Assembly: GCA_002919305.1 (NCBI GenBank)
Contig: PKFB01000064.1
Span: 57,483 to 121,482, forward strand
Direction: 5' to 3'
Length of the DNA stretch: 64,000 nucleotides
DNA from: Actinomycetales bacterium
GTDB taxonomy: Bacteria; Actinomycetota; Actinomycetes; Mycobacteriales; Micromonosporaceae
Numbering within the stretch: position 1 is the first letter of the stretch; the number at the start of each line of letters is the position of its first letter. The position numbers were made by a program, and so were the translations under genes. The notes under the pieces are model-generated. The model searched no databases and was not told the origin of the DNA. It worked only from the letters and a program-made list of their open reading frames with translations. Shown piece by piece: positions 39,019 through 47,626 of this stretch.

Positions 39019-40866
39019 TCACAACCCGGTGGAATCCTGACGAGCAGCCGCGAAGCTATCAAGGTCCCGAAGGACGTCCTGGGCGATCACGGCGGCGGTG
39101 CCGGGACGTTCATGCATAATTTGTCGCGCCCGGCTCAGCCTATCCTCAATGTTCTTGAGCGTATCCTCTATGCCTTTTGAGTGGAACAGGCTGTTGAGTC
39201 GCTCTTGAGCGAACAAGTGCTCCGCCTCGGCGAGGAGATCAGACGCCTGGTGCTCCAGGCGCTCGTTTCTCACCGGCTGGGCTCGAACCAGATCTGCGGC
39301 GGTGATCAGGCAGTCGATGACTCGACGGGTGTAGTACCAAGACGGGCGCAGGTCACCGGAAGGGAGTGAGCGAAATACCCCATGAGGGTTATCCCACAGA
39401 TTACGCCCATCTCCTTCGCTGATCCGACGCTGCAGCAGGTGCTCCCAGATGCGTCCGGCCAACGTCAGCATGTGGTCCCGCAGTGAGACATCCCGCAGCA
39501 ACCCCGCAAGGTGCAATACCCGTCGGAGCAGTACCGGGGAAAAGTCGGTGACCGTCCAGCGCAGCTGTGGACCGCCCACCTTCTCACTGCCGAGCAGGTT
39601 GAAACTGACCCCGGGGTGGTGCAGGTTGAGGGCTGGATCCTCATCAAATGGGCGTCGGGTGATCCTGCTTCGGTTGGCCAACTCCTCGAGGACTCCTCCG
39701 ACCCGGGCGAGTTCGGCGTCCGGCCGGCGTTGGGTCACCAGATGCTGCACCACGATCGAGGTGACCAGCAGGGTGAAGTAGTCCGACTCGACGTTGTCGG
39801 TGGTCCTCCAGGGAATGTCTTCCAGAGGCCAAATACCGGTGCCGAAGGTGGCGATCGTGGACCAGTAGGACTGGGTAAGCTCCCACCGCAGCTGCAAGGC
39901 CTGGGCCCACCGCTGCTGTTGTTCATCCAACAGGCCAAGCAGCCGGGTGCGCCTGGAGAACAGCGCCCGGATCCCGTCTAATGCTACGGCCGTGAAGTAG
40001 AGGTAGGGGGCGCTCTCAGCTACCCCCTCGGGCTGATCGCCGACCTCCTTCGGGACGTCAACACGGGGTGCGTTTTCAACGATGCCCCACGACCAGCCGC
40101 ACTCAAACAGCTTGTTGGGGTTCTCCAGGCTCTCTGCTAGACCGGTGCCGGAACCGATGGTGACGTTCTCCCGTAGGCGGGCGTTAATTTCGCGTAATGC
40201 GTTTTGTAGATCGTCAACGACCTGACGACGCGGAAGTCCTACCTGGTTGACGGTGCGGCACAGGACCAGACCTGGTTCGGAGTCCACTGGGAACACGTTG
40301 ACGGTAAAGCTGCGGAGCAGGCCGAGCATGGCGGCACTCAGACGCTTCTTCGCCAACCTTTCAAGGGTGTCGATCTCCTGGCGAAGATTCGGCCTGCGTA
40401 CCACCTCACGGAACACCCGAACGAAACCGATAGTCGCCAATGACAAGGTCACCGAGATCGCGAAGGAGTCGACCACGCTCAAACGACTGAGCTGGGTGGC
40501 GGTTGGCTCCTGGCCAGGGGTGGTGGAGGTGAGATAGGGCCCCGCAGAGAAGATGGGGGTGCCGGTCTCATCGGTGTAGGTCTCCATGTACTCCGTGAGG
40601 ACTCGGATCAGCCGTCGAGGCAACGCAACGCTGTCCCCCAGATTCTTCAGAGCCTCGAGGACGTCATCGGCGGTCTCGTTCGGCTTATCCAGCTTGAACA
40701 TGGGGATCTCGGTGGCCGGCCGCATCAGACAGAGGAGCTGCTCGGCGTCACTGACGGAATTGGGCTGATCCCGTCCACCCCAGACCCATTTCTCATCCTG
40801 TTGGGAGGCCTTGGCGAACGCCTGCCAGATCTCGATGAGCTGTTGCCGTGGCTGAATTATCCTCAT
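39019..40866 (-). CDS. SCO2524-like protein
   Basis: A 615-residue, predominantly helical cytoplasmic protein. It begins MRIIQPRQQLIEIWQAFAKA and ends with a charged helix (IEDTLKNIEDRLSRARQIM). The middle has many Leu/Trp/Arg helices (RVLHLAGLLRDVSLRDHML) and no motif of a known enzyme. A strong AAGGAGGG lies 12 bases upstream of the ATG, a long spacing, so the true start may differ slightly. Its neighbours are a P-loop protein 4 bases downstream and a methyltransferase 26 bases upstream. Assigned to the SCO2524 family mainly from gene order, size and resemblance; function unknown. Confidence 0.75.
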   Translation of the reverse strand: MRIIQPRQQLIEIWQAFAKASQQDEKWVWGGRDQPNSVSDAEQLLCLMRPATEIPMFKLDKPNETADDVLEALKNLGDSVALPRRLIRVLTEYMETYTDETGTPIFSAGPYLTSTTPGQEPTATQLSRLSVVDSFAISVTLSLATIGFVRVFREVVRRPNLRQEIDTLERLAKKRLSAAMLGLLRSFTVNVFPVDSEPGLVLCRTVNQVGLPRRQVVDDLQNALREINARLRENVTIGSGTGLAESLENPNKLFECGWSWGIVENAPRVDVPKEVGDQPEGVAESAPYLYFTAVALDGIRALFSRRTRLLGLLDEQQQRWAQALQLRWELTQSYWSTIATFGTGIWPLEDIPWRTTDNVESDYFTLLVTSIVVQHLVTQRRPDAELARVGGVLEELANRSRITRRPFDEDPALNLHHPGVSFNLLGSEKVGGPQLRWTVTDFSPVLLRRVLHLAGLLRDVSLRDHMLTLAGRIWEHLLQRRISEGDGRNLWDNPHGVFRSLPSGDLRPSWYYTRRVIDCLITAADLVRAQPVRNERLEHQASDLLAEAEHLFAQERLNSLFHSKGIEDTLKNIEDRLSRARQIMHERPGTAAVIAQDVLRDLDSFAAARQDSTGL

Positions 40867-40892
40867 CGCGGATGAGTGCCCTCCTTAGAGGA

Positions 40893-41756
40893 TCATTTGC
40901 GGCCGGCTCGTCCGGTAACCAAGATCATGCCCTCATAGCCGTCGCGGAGTGGAGTGGTGGTGTGGATCTGATGAAAGGTTAGTTCATGAGTAATGTTTTC
41001 CAAACACCTTCTGATATCGTCTTCATTAACCGCGACGGCGGGAAATTTGATCTTTCCTACGTTGTAACCTTGAGAGCGTTTCATGAAGGCGGCGGCGAAT
41101 GGGGCTCGGCGCTTCAGGGCGCCAATGAAACGACGCGTCGCGCGAACGAACTCCCGACGGAGGGCGGTGATCGATTCGGCGACGAAGAACATCGTTCCGA
41201 TATCCCAGCGCTCCTGCTCTAGATGAAAAATGCTTCCCTTTTCAACCGTGGCGGTGAACCTCACGAGCTGTCGAGGATCGGCGATCTTTTCGTAGGGAGG
41301 GCGACCATGGGACAGGATCTTCCAAAAGGCGTCCCAGGAGCGGCTGTATGACGCGATCTCGCTCTCCAGCCATCGCACATTGGAAGCGGCGTGCTCACGT
41401 AGCGTGATCTGATCGCAGAACGGGAGCATCGCCAACATCGGATAGAGGTTCGTGCCGGTGCCGACGTCCAGCCCAGCCGCCCCCTTGCGCGGTGCTTTGG
41501 CGGTGAAGAATTTGGCGATGAGCTCCATTATTTGGTGATCGTCATCCCGGACCGTCGCGTAGTTATGTTCGAGGTACCACAGGGAGTCGAACTCATCCCA
41601 CGGGAAGGTTGAGTTGCTTTTCCCGGCCTGATCAATGATCCAGTCATCGGTCGAGGAGCCGGTAGGCGCGGGAGCAGGCGATGACTGAGCTGTCTCGGAC
41701 TGAGCTGTCTCGGACTGAGCCGCTGAGGATTGAGGTGCGGACTGGTGTGTGGACAT
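40893..41756 (-). CDS. SCO2525-like SAM-dependent methyltransferase
   Basis: About 287 residues. A Ser/Gln/Ala-rich N-terminal tail with short repeats precedes WDEFDSLWYLEHNYATVRDDD. The SAM-binding fold follows: GAAGLDVGTGTNLYPMLAML, DQITLREHAASNVRWLE and FFVAESITA. The pattern resembles NNMT/PNMT-type small-molecule N-methyltransferases. ATG with AGGAG five bases upstream; first gene of the four-gene minus-strand operon (methyltransferase, SCO2524-like, P-loop, SCO2522-like). The substrate is unknown. Confidence 0.85.
   Translation of the reverse strand: MSTHQSAPQSSAAQSETAQSETAQSSPAPAPTGSSTDDWIIDQAGKSNSTFPWDEFDSLWYLEHNYATVRDDDHQIMELIAKFFTAKAPRKGAAGLDVGTGTNLYPMLAMLPFCDQITLREHAASNVRWLESEIASYSRSWDAFWKILSHGRPPYEKIADPRQLVRFTATVEKGSIFHLEQERWDIGTMFFVAESITALRREFVRATRRFIGALKRRAPFAAAFMKRSQGYNVGKIKFPAVAVNEDDIRRCLENITHELTFHQIHTTTPLRDGYEGMILVTGRAGRK
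41686..41730. repeat. Tandem 15-bp repeats in the methyltransferase gene
   Basis: tgagctgtctcggac occurs twice in tandem (41686-41715), followed by a third degenerate copy (41716-41730). In frame they encode the repeated Ser-Glu-Thr-Ala-Gln of the N-terminal tail; copy number may vary between strains. Confidence 0.7.
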
Positions 41757-41774
41757 AACGGCTCCTAGCTCCTC

Positions 41775-41790
41775 ACGGAAGGGGTTCCGT
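41775..41790. promoter_or_regulatory. Leader hairpin/operator of the SCO2525-like operon
   Basis: acggaaggggttccgt forms a perfect 6-bp stem with a gggg loop, 19 bases upstream of the methyltransferase ATG and next to its ribosome site. It could be a repressor site or an RNA hairpin that controls translation. Confidence 0.35.
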
Positions 41791-42260
41791 AAGGAATTCA
41801 CGTTAAAAGGTATCTGCTCAGAGTACCGAACTCGAACTACTATCTTCTAGGTTACCTGCACTTGAACATACTTGTTTCTCGGATCGGCTAGACGCCGGGG
41901 GCATGATCACTGTTTGCGCTGGTGAGCGCGGGGTTGCCGGGCTGAGTCGCGGAAATCGGTCAGAAATCTCGCCCTACCTGCTGATGGCCGTCGAAACGAA
42001 TGCTCCTCGGTGGACTATGTCGGTTATGAGCGTTCAGTGCTGACGAACTCAGTTTTTGATCTTGGTGTGGTGCGGCTCGAGGCAATCGGTTCCAAAGTGA
42101 CTACTTGATGCCTCTGACCGATTTCTGAGAGTGAACGACCCTGGTAGCGAGCCTGAGGTGATGCCGTGAGTCGCGTCACCGTAAGTTGGGTCATCCGTCA
42201 GGGGGGTCAAATGTGGGACGGACCGCGCTAGGGTGCTTCGGAAGGAGCCGGAAACCCGCG

Positions 42261-42270
42261 TGAAATTTCA
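42261..42270. promoter_or_regulatory. Palindrome upstream of the GH13 glucosidase
   Basis: tgaaatttca is self-complementary and lies 36 bases before the glucosidase start, where a LacI-type sugar repressor would be expected. No regulator gene is adjacent. Confidence 0.3.
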
Positions 42271-42305
42271 GTCCAACCTGCAAGATCTTTCAGTTGAGAG
42301 GAACC

Positions 42306-43997
42306 ATGGAGCTTGACACAACGCCACCCACAGCCGGGCCGATGAACCCCGCCGAGACGTCAATCACTGCCTCGTCACGCTCTCGGCGGGGATGGTGGCG
42401 GGACGCGGTCATCTACCAGGTCTACGTCCGCAGCTTCGCTGACTCCGACGGTGACGGGGACGGTGACCTCACCGGTATCCGGCAGCGGTTGGAGCACCTG
42501 GCTTCCTTGGGCGTAGACGCGTTGTGGCTCACTCCGTTCTACGTGTCTCCGCTGGCCGATGGTGGCTACGACGTGGCCAACTACCGCGACGTCGACCCGC
42601 GTTTTGGCACGCTGGAGGATTTCGACGCGCTGTTGGCACGGGCTCACGAACTCGGGCTTCGCGTGATCATCGACATCGTGCCCAACCACACTTCCTCGGC
42701 CCATCCGTGGTTCGTGGAGGCGTTGGCGTCCGCCCCTGGCAGTCCGGCCCGGGACCGCTACATTTTCCGACCGGGTCGGGGCGCCAACGGGGAGCTGCCT
42801 CCCAACGACTGGGATTCGATCTTCGGTGGGCCGGCCTGGACACGGGTACGCAATCCCGACGGCACCCCCGGGGAGTGGTACCTGCACCTGTTCGATGTGG
42901 AGCAGCCCGATCTCAACTGGAAGAACCCGGAGGTCGCTGAGGAGTTCCTGTCGATCCTGCGGTTCTGGCTGGATCGCGGGGTGGATGGGTTCCGGATCGA
43001 CGTGGCCCACGGGATGATCAAGCAGGATGGGTTGCCCGATGTCGGGCGACCGCAGGCCAAGCTGTTGGGCGCCCTTGAACTGCCGTACTTCGACCAGGAC
43101 GGGGTACACGAGATCTACCGCAGTTGGCGTCGGCTTCTGGACAGCTACCCCGGTGAGCGGATCGCGGTCGCTGAGGCGTGGGTGAACGATCCGGTCCGGG
43201 CGGCGCGTTACCTTCGGCCCGACGAGCTGCATCAGGCGTTCAACTTCGACTACCTCACCTCGGATTGGGACGCCGAGGAGCTCCGGAAGGTCATTGACGC
43301 GTCCCTGGCCGCCAACGCTGCCGTGGACGCCCCGACCACCTGGGTGCTGTCTAACCACGACGTTACGCGGCACGTCACCCGCTACGGCGGCGGGGAGATC
43401 GGTCAGCGTCGTGCCCGGGCCGCGGCGCTGTTGACACTGGCGTTGCCTGGGTCGGCGTACATCTATCAGGGCGAAGAGCTGGGGCTGCCCGAGGTGACCG
43501 ATTTGCCAGAGTCTGTGTTGCAGGATCCGACCTGGGTGCGTTCGGGGTACACCGAGCGGGGCCGGGACGGCTGCCGGGTGCCGATCCCGTGGGAAGGCGA
43601 CGCGCCCCCGTTCGGGTTCAGCCCGCCCGGAAGCACCACCTGGCTGCCGATCCCTGAGTCGTGGCGGTCGATCACCGTCGCCTCGCAGGAGAAGGATCCA
43701 AGCTCGATGCTGCACCTGTACCGGCGGGCATTGGCGGTGCGGCGGCAGCACCCGGCCCTGGGCGACGGCACCCTGGAGTGGGTGGATGCGCCCGTTGATG
43801 TGTTGGCGTTCACCCGGGAGCCGGGCTTTACCTGCGTGGTTAACTTCCGGCCGGAGCCGGTGGAGCTGAGCGTGCGTGGCGAGGTGCTGGTGGCCAGTGA
43901 ACCGGTCCAGATTATGGAGACGGGGGCAGGGTCACGTCTGGTGCTGCCCTCCGACACCGCTTGCTGGCTGTCTACACAACCCGTTCAGCTTCCGTGA
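42306..43997 (+). CDS. GH13 alpha-glucosidase
   Basis: Cytoplasmic alpha-amylase-family exo-enzyme of 563 residues with no signal peptide. Barrel motifs in order: YQVYVRSFADSDGDG, GVDALWLTPFYVSPLADGGYD, IDIVPNHTSS, nucleophile Asp232 in GFRIDVAHGM, acid/base Glu290 in VAEAWV, transition-state Asp352 in LSNHDVTRH, and the late YIYQGEELGLPEV. Likely releases glucose from maltose or malto-/isomalto-oligosaccharides taken up by a transporter elsewhere. ATG with AGAGGA close upstream. A 13-bp stem terminator follows. Confidence 0.93.
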   Translation: MELDTTPPTAGPMNPAETSITASSRSRRGWWRDAVIYQVYVRSFADSDGDGDGDLTGIRQRLEHLASLGVDALWLTPFYVSPLADGGYDVANYRDVDPRFGTLEDFDALLARAHELGLRVIIDIVPNHTSSAHPWFVEALASAPGSPARDRYIFRPGRGANGELPPNDWDSIFGGPAWTRVRNPDGTPGEWYLHLFDVEQPDLNWKNPEVAEEFLSILRFWLDRGVDGFRIDVAHGMIKQDGLPDVGRPQAKLLGALELPYFDQDGVHEIYRSWRRLLDSYPGERIAVAEAWVNDPVRAARYLRPDELHQAFNFDYLTSDWDAEELRKVIDASLAANAAVDAPTTWVLSNHDVTRHVTRYGGGEIGQRRARAAALLTLALPGSAYIYQGEELGLPEVTDLPESVLQDPTWVRSGYTERGRDGCRVPIPWEGDAPPFGFSPPGSTTWLPIPESWRSITVASQEKDPSSMLHLYRRALAVRRQHPALGDGTLEWVDAPVDVLAFTREPGFTCVVNFRPEPVELSVRGEVLVASEPVQIMETGAGSRLVLPSDTACWLSTQPVQLP

Positions 43998-44006
43998 CCC
44001 GTCGCC

Positions 44007-44043
44007 GGGCCCCGGATCCACGGATCAGCCGGATCCGGGGCCC
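44007..44043 (+). terminator. Glucosidase terminator
   Basis: Perfect 13-bp stem gggccccggatcc / ggatccggggccc with an 11-base loop, starting 10 bases after the GH13 stop. Confidence 0.75.
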
Positions 44044-44081
44044 GGACCGGGCCTAATCACTGCTTGGAGGATCCTGACGGG

Positions 44082-44378
44082 CTACGCCGGTCGCATTCGG
44101 TACCGCGGATCCGGCTGTCTCACAAGCCCTGGAGTCGGCATCGGAGACGGGCGGGTGGTCTGACGGAGGCTCCGAGGAGCGGCTTTGGCGGCGCCGTCTC
44201 CACCACCAGGCTCCCAAGGCGTCTTCGATGAGCTGGCCGGTGACAGCCCGTCTTCGTCAGGCCCATCCGTCTCGTGTTCCATCGGAGCCATCACCGGCCC
44301 TGCGGTGTCAATACCCCAGGTGTTCTCACCGTCCGAGCCGCAGCCGGTCACCAGCGCGGCGGCCACTGGGGCGACCAT
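44082..44378 (-). CDS. Possible small lipoprotein
   Basis: A 98-codon minus-strand frame with GC-rich third positions. It starts MVAPVAAALVTGCGSDGE, where VTGC resembles a lipobox, followed by an acidic then Pro/Arg-rich chain. The signal segment is very short and there is no ribosome site, so the start may be wrong or the frame spurious. Divergent from the metallo-beta-lactamase gene. The region 44044-44586 holds nothing else I recognise. Confidence 0.3.
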   Translation of the reverse strand: MVAPVAAALVTGCGSDGENTWGIDTAGPVMAPMEHETDGPDEDGLSPASSSKTPWEPGGGDGAAKAAPRSLRQTTRPSPMPTPGLVRQPDPRYRMRPA

Positions 44379-44586
44379 GCGGAGGGAAGCAGTCGTATCC
44401 GCGTACCCATCGTCTTTGCCCTGAAAGGGAACAATCCCGTCAGATTGACGTTTGTTGATGCTTGTTTCGATGGGACGTGGTGTGTTCCCTGAAGGTTCTA
44501 CAAGGGGCGGTAGCGGCGTCATACCCTCAGCCGGAAGATTCGTTCCCGAATCAGGGATGGAAGCACGACGGTCAAACGGGGCGGAT

Positions 44587-45228
44587 ATGCGGTTGACGAA
44601 GTACGGTCACGCTTGCGTCAGGTTGGAGAAGGACAGTGGCGTTCTGGTGATCGATCCGGGAGCGTTTTCGGACCCGCGTGTCCTCGATGGCGCTGACGCG
44701 GTGCTGATCACTCATGAGCACCTCGATCACGTCGCGGTAGATGTGATCGAGGCGGCGGTACGGGCGCGACCCCAGATGCGGGTATGGACGCACACTGCGG
44801 TCGCTGGTCTGCTCGGGGCGTTGGAGTCCCAGGTGACCACTGTGGACACCGGTGAGGAGTTCACCGCGGCTGGGTTCCGGGTGCGAGCGGTCGGCGGAGA
44901 GCACGCCGTGATTCACCCGGATATACCGGTCTGTCGCAATCTCGGATTCCTCATCGAGGAGGGCGCGGTCTACCACCCGGGCGACTCTCTCGCGCTTCCC
45001 GGCACTGAGGTCGAGGTGCTGCTGCTTCCGGTCGCCGCCCCATGGCTGAAGCTGGCGGAGGCGGCTGACTTCGCTCGGACGGTAGCCCCGAAACGAGCGC
45101 TACCCATTCATGACGCGATCCTCAGCGCCGCAGGATTGTCCGTTGTGGACAGACTGCTCGGTGGTCTGTTGCGAGAACACACCGAATACGCCCGAATCGA
45201 CACCGATGAGGGAGTGGAGATCGCCTGA
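44587..45228 (+). CDS. Metallo-beta-lactamase-fold hydrolase (UlaG-like)
   Basis: A 213-residue protein beginning MRLTKYGHACVRLEKDSGVL, with the metal motif ITHEHLDHV, the later GEHAVIH and YHPGDSL, and a C-terminal LPIHDAIL. This is the compact Lactamase_B_3/UlaG-type arrangement of metal-dependent hydrolases. The substrate is unknown. The ATG at 44587 is preferred (GGGGCGGA upstream) although the frame is open 45 codons earlier. Convergent with the cyclotransferase gene. Confidence 0.88.
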   Translation: MRLTKYGHACVRLEKDSGVLVIDPGAFSDPRVLDGADAVLITHEHLDHVAVDVIEAAVRARPQMRVWTHTAVAGLLGALESQVTTVDTGEEFTAAGFRVRAVGGEHAVIHPDIPVCRNLGFLIEEGAVYHPGDSLALPGTEVEVLLLPVAAPWLKLAEAADFARTVAPKRALPIHDAILSAAGLSVVDRLLGGLLREHTEYARIDTDEGVEIA

Positions 45229-45334
45229 GGAGCCCAAGAGAGGGCAGGCGCTACCCGCCGTCGCAGGAGAAGTCGCAGGAGAAAGGGACGCGGGTGCGTA
45301 CCGCTGGCCCGAATGACGCGACCAAAACCCCCTG

Positions 45335-45360
45335 GGTCGGGCGGGGTACCTCACCCGACC
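45335..45360. terminator. Candidate bidirectional terminator
   Basis: Stem ggtcggg (45335-45341) / cccgacc (45354-45360), loop 12 bases, between the convergent hydrolase and cyclotransferase genes. Confidence 0.45.
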
Positions 45361-45448
45361 GAGTGCAGTAACGCTATGAGCCGGCGGCGCGCGGGTACGC
45401 CACTCGGCGGTTTGTCATGAACCGCTCATCACGCCCTGAAGGCGGAGG

Positions 45449-45895
45449 TCACGCCGGATCCGTCGGCCGGGCTAGCAAGGCGGCGACATAGTCGTCGGGG
45501 GCACCCGCCTTCTGGGCGGCATCAGCGATCTCACGGAGGTACCACTTGGTGGGGTGACCGCCTTCATAGCCGTCGAACACGTACACCCACGCTGCGACGT
45601 CGCCGTCCAACGTCGCCACCCGTACCTGGAGCCGGCGGTACAGGCCCGCCGTCGCGCCCTCCAGTTCGTCCAGTTGCCTGCGGTCGAAAGGATGGACATC
45701 GTAGAGCGAGACGAACACCCGCTCACCGAACTCTTCGACGATGGTGGCTAGCGGGCTTTCCCAGCCCAGATCTTCACCGGCGAAGGTCAGCCGCCAGCCC
45801 TCCAGCCAGCCGGTCCCTACCAGAGGGGAATGCGGACAGTAGGCCCGCATCCGGCTGGGGTCGAGATTCGAGGCATACGCAGCGTACAAGAGCAC
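45449..45895 (-). CDS. Gamma-glutamylcyclotransferase-like protein
   Basis: A 148-residue AIG2/GGCT-fold protein. It begins with LYAAYASNLDPSRM, the YGSNL-type substrate loop, and contains GWRLTFAG, VSLYDVHPFDRRQLDELEG and AWVYVFDGYEGGHPTKWY. The catalytic Glu is probably that of LDELEG or DGYEGG. It would release 5-oxoproline from gamma-glutamyl compounds, but many members are uncharacterised. The GTG start has no ribosome site and may be leaderless. Divergent from lpdA. Confidence 0.88.
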   Translation of the reverse strand: MLLYAAYASNLDPSRMRAYCPHSPLVGTGWLEGWRLTFAGEDLGWESPLATIVEEFGERVFVSLYDVHPFDRRQLDELEGATAGLYRRLQVRVATLDGDVAAWVYVFDGYEGGHPTKWYLREIADAAQKAGAPDDYVAALLARPTDPA

Positions 45896-46073
45896 TCGAT
45901 GACCTTAGCGTGAGAGACAATGCCATGGACGGATTGCGCCGCCGGACGTCACAAGACCGCTGATCGCGGCCGGTGCCTGACAGGGGCACACTGTGAGTTT
46001 CACCGGTGTGGCCGGTGGGGCCGACGGTGATGAATAACAGCCCAACAGGGAAGTGCGACAGGAAGGACCGACG

Positions 46074-47477
46074 GTGACACGCATCGTCGTGATAGGGGGT
46101 GGCCCGGCCGGTTACGAAGCGGCCTTGGTCGCCGCGCAGCTCGGTGCCGAGGTGACCGTGGTGGAGCGCGATGGGGCTGGGGGCGCGTGCGTGCTCTCCG
46201 ACTGCGTACCCAGCAAGACCTTCATCGCGTCGGCCAACGCGGTGACCGCGGTACGGAGCGCCGAGATGCTTGGAGTGAGCGACGGCGACCTCGCCGATGC
46301 CGCCGTGAACATCCGTGCCGTGCATCAGCGGGTGAAACGACTAGCCAGGGCGCAGTCGGCGGATATCAACGCCAAGCTCGTCAAGGCCGGTATCGAGGTG
46401 GTGGCGGGAACCGCGCGCCTGGGGGAGGACACCCTCGGCCACACCCACCAGGTGGTGATCACCCCCGAGGGCAGTGGCGAGTCGTACATCGTCGACGCCG
46501 ATACCGTGCTGCTGGCCACCGGCGCTACCCCCCGGATCCTGCCGAACGCGCGGCCTGATGGGGAGCGGATTCTGACCTGGCGGCAGGTATATGACCTTGA
46601 CGAGTTACCCGAAAAGCTCATCGTGATCGGTTCCGGGGTCACCGGAGCGGAGTTCGCCAGCGCGTACCTGGCGATGGGTGTGGATGTGACGCTGGTGTCC
46701 AGCCGGGACCGGGTGATGCCGCATGAGGACGCGGACGCGGCGATGGCCATCGAACGAGTCTTCCGGAGCCGGGGTATGACGATCCTGTCCAACTCCCGGG
46801 CGGAGGCGGTACGCAGGACCCGCGATGGCGTGGTGGTGGAGCTGGTGGACGGGCGACTGATTGAGGGCAGCCACGCCTTGATGACGGTCGGCTCGATCCC
46901 CAACACCGCTGGCCTGGGGCTGGAAGAGTACGGCGTGAAGCTGGGGCGTGGCGGTTTTGTGGAGACCGACCGGGTCTCGCGAACCAACGTCGCGGGGATC
47001 TACGCCGCGGGTGACTGCACCGGGGTGCTGATGCTGGCGTCGGTGGCCGCGATGCAGGGGCGGATCGCGATGTGGCACTCCCTGGGTGAAGCGGTCACAC
47101 CATTACGGCTGCAGATCGTGGCGGCCAACGTCTTCACCGATCCGGAGCTGGCCACCGTGGGGATCACCCAGCGGGACGTGGACACCGGCCGGGTGCCGGC
47201 ACGTGTGGTGATGCTCCCGCTGTCGGGCAATCCGCGTGCCAAGATGGACGCCGTCGAGGATGGTTTCGTCAAGCTGTTCTGCCGGCCGACCACCGGCACC
47301 GTGATCGGTGGTGTCGTGGTGGCTCCCAAGGCCAGTGAGCTGATCCTGCCGATCTCCCTGGCGGTCCAGCATCACCTCACGGTCGACCAGCTTGCTCAAA
47401 CCATCACCATCTACCCGTCGCTGTCCGGGTCGTTGGCTGAGGCGGGACGGCAGTTGATGCGGTACGAGTTCGACTGA
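46074..47477 (+). CDS. lpdA: NAD(P)H quinone reductase of the LpdA type (flavoprotein disulfide reductase family)
   Basis: A 467-residue flavoprotein: FAD motif VVIGGGPAGYEAALVAAQLG, active-site region GGACVLSDCVPSKTFIAS, NAD-binding GSGVTGAEFASAY, second FAD motif GIYAAGDCTGVLMLA, and the dimerisation domain. The C-terminal ITIYPSLSGSLAEAG lacks the His-Glu pair of true lipoamide dehydrogenases, placing it with LpdA/Rv3303c-type quinone reductases. Unlike the GGAAVL form I recall for that family, both cysteines (C-x4-C) are present here. GTG start with AGGAAGGA seven bases upstream. Confidence 0.92.
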   Translation: MTRIVVIGGGPAGYEAALVAAQLGAEVTVVERDGAGGACVLSDCVPSKTFIASANAVTAVRSAEMLGVSDGDLADAAVNIRAVHQRVKRLARAQSADINAKLVKAGIEVVAGTARLGEDTLGHTHQVVITPEGSGESYIVDADTVLLATGATPRILPNARPDGERILTWRQVYDLDELPEKLIVIGSGVTGAEFASAYLAMGVDVTLVSSRDRVMPHEDADAAMAIERVFRSRGMTILSNSRAEAVRRTRDGVVVELVDGRLIEGSHALMTVGSIPNTAGLGLEEYGVKLGRGGFVETDRVSRTNVAGIYAAGDCTGVLMLASVAAMQGRIAMWHSLGEAVTPLRLQIVAANVFTDPELATVGITQRDVDTGRVPARVVMLPLSGNPRAKMDAVEDGFVKLFCRPTTGTVIGGVVVAPKASELILPISLAVQHHLTVDQLAQTITIYPSLSGSLAEAGRQLMRYEFD

Positions 47478-47626
47478 ACCGAGGACACGTACACGGTCGC
47501 GGCGGCTTGGTGCGGCGGGGTGTTCTCGCGCCCGATCCCCGGCGGCTTGAGAGCCGGTTGGAGGGTGGGCGTGGGGAGCGGCCGTCACCCCGCGTACCAC
47601 GCCATGGCCGGTTTGCCGTAACCGGG

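Larger units (their letters stand above)
41757..42305. other. Divergent promoter region, methyltransferase operon / GH13 gene
   Basis: About 550 bases without a gene, less GC-rich than the flanks. Contents: a hairpin acggaa-gggg-ttccgt at 41775-41790 in the leader of the methyltransferase operon, a 12-bp inverted repeat gaaatcggtcag (41952-41963) / ctgaccgatttc (42114-42125), and the palindrome tgaaatttca at 42261-42270 ahead of the glucosidase. Confidence 0.5.

Noticed and set aside
41686..41730. Short tandem repeats as a CRISPR seed
   Set aside because: Units are 15 bp, directly adjacent without spacers, in frame inside the methyltransferase gene. No CRISPR array or cas gene was seen in the window.
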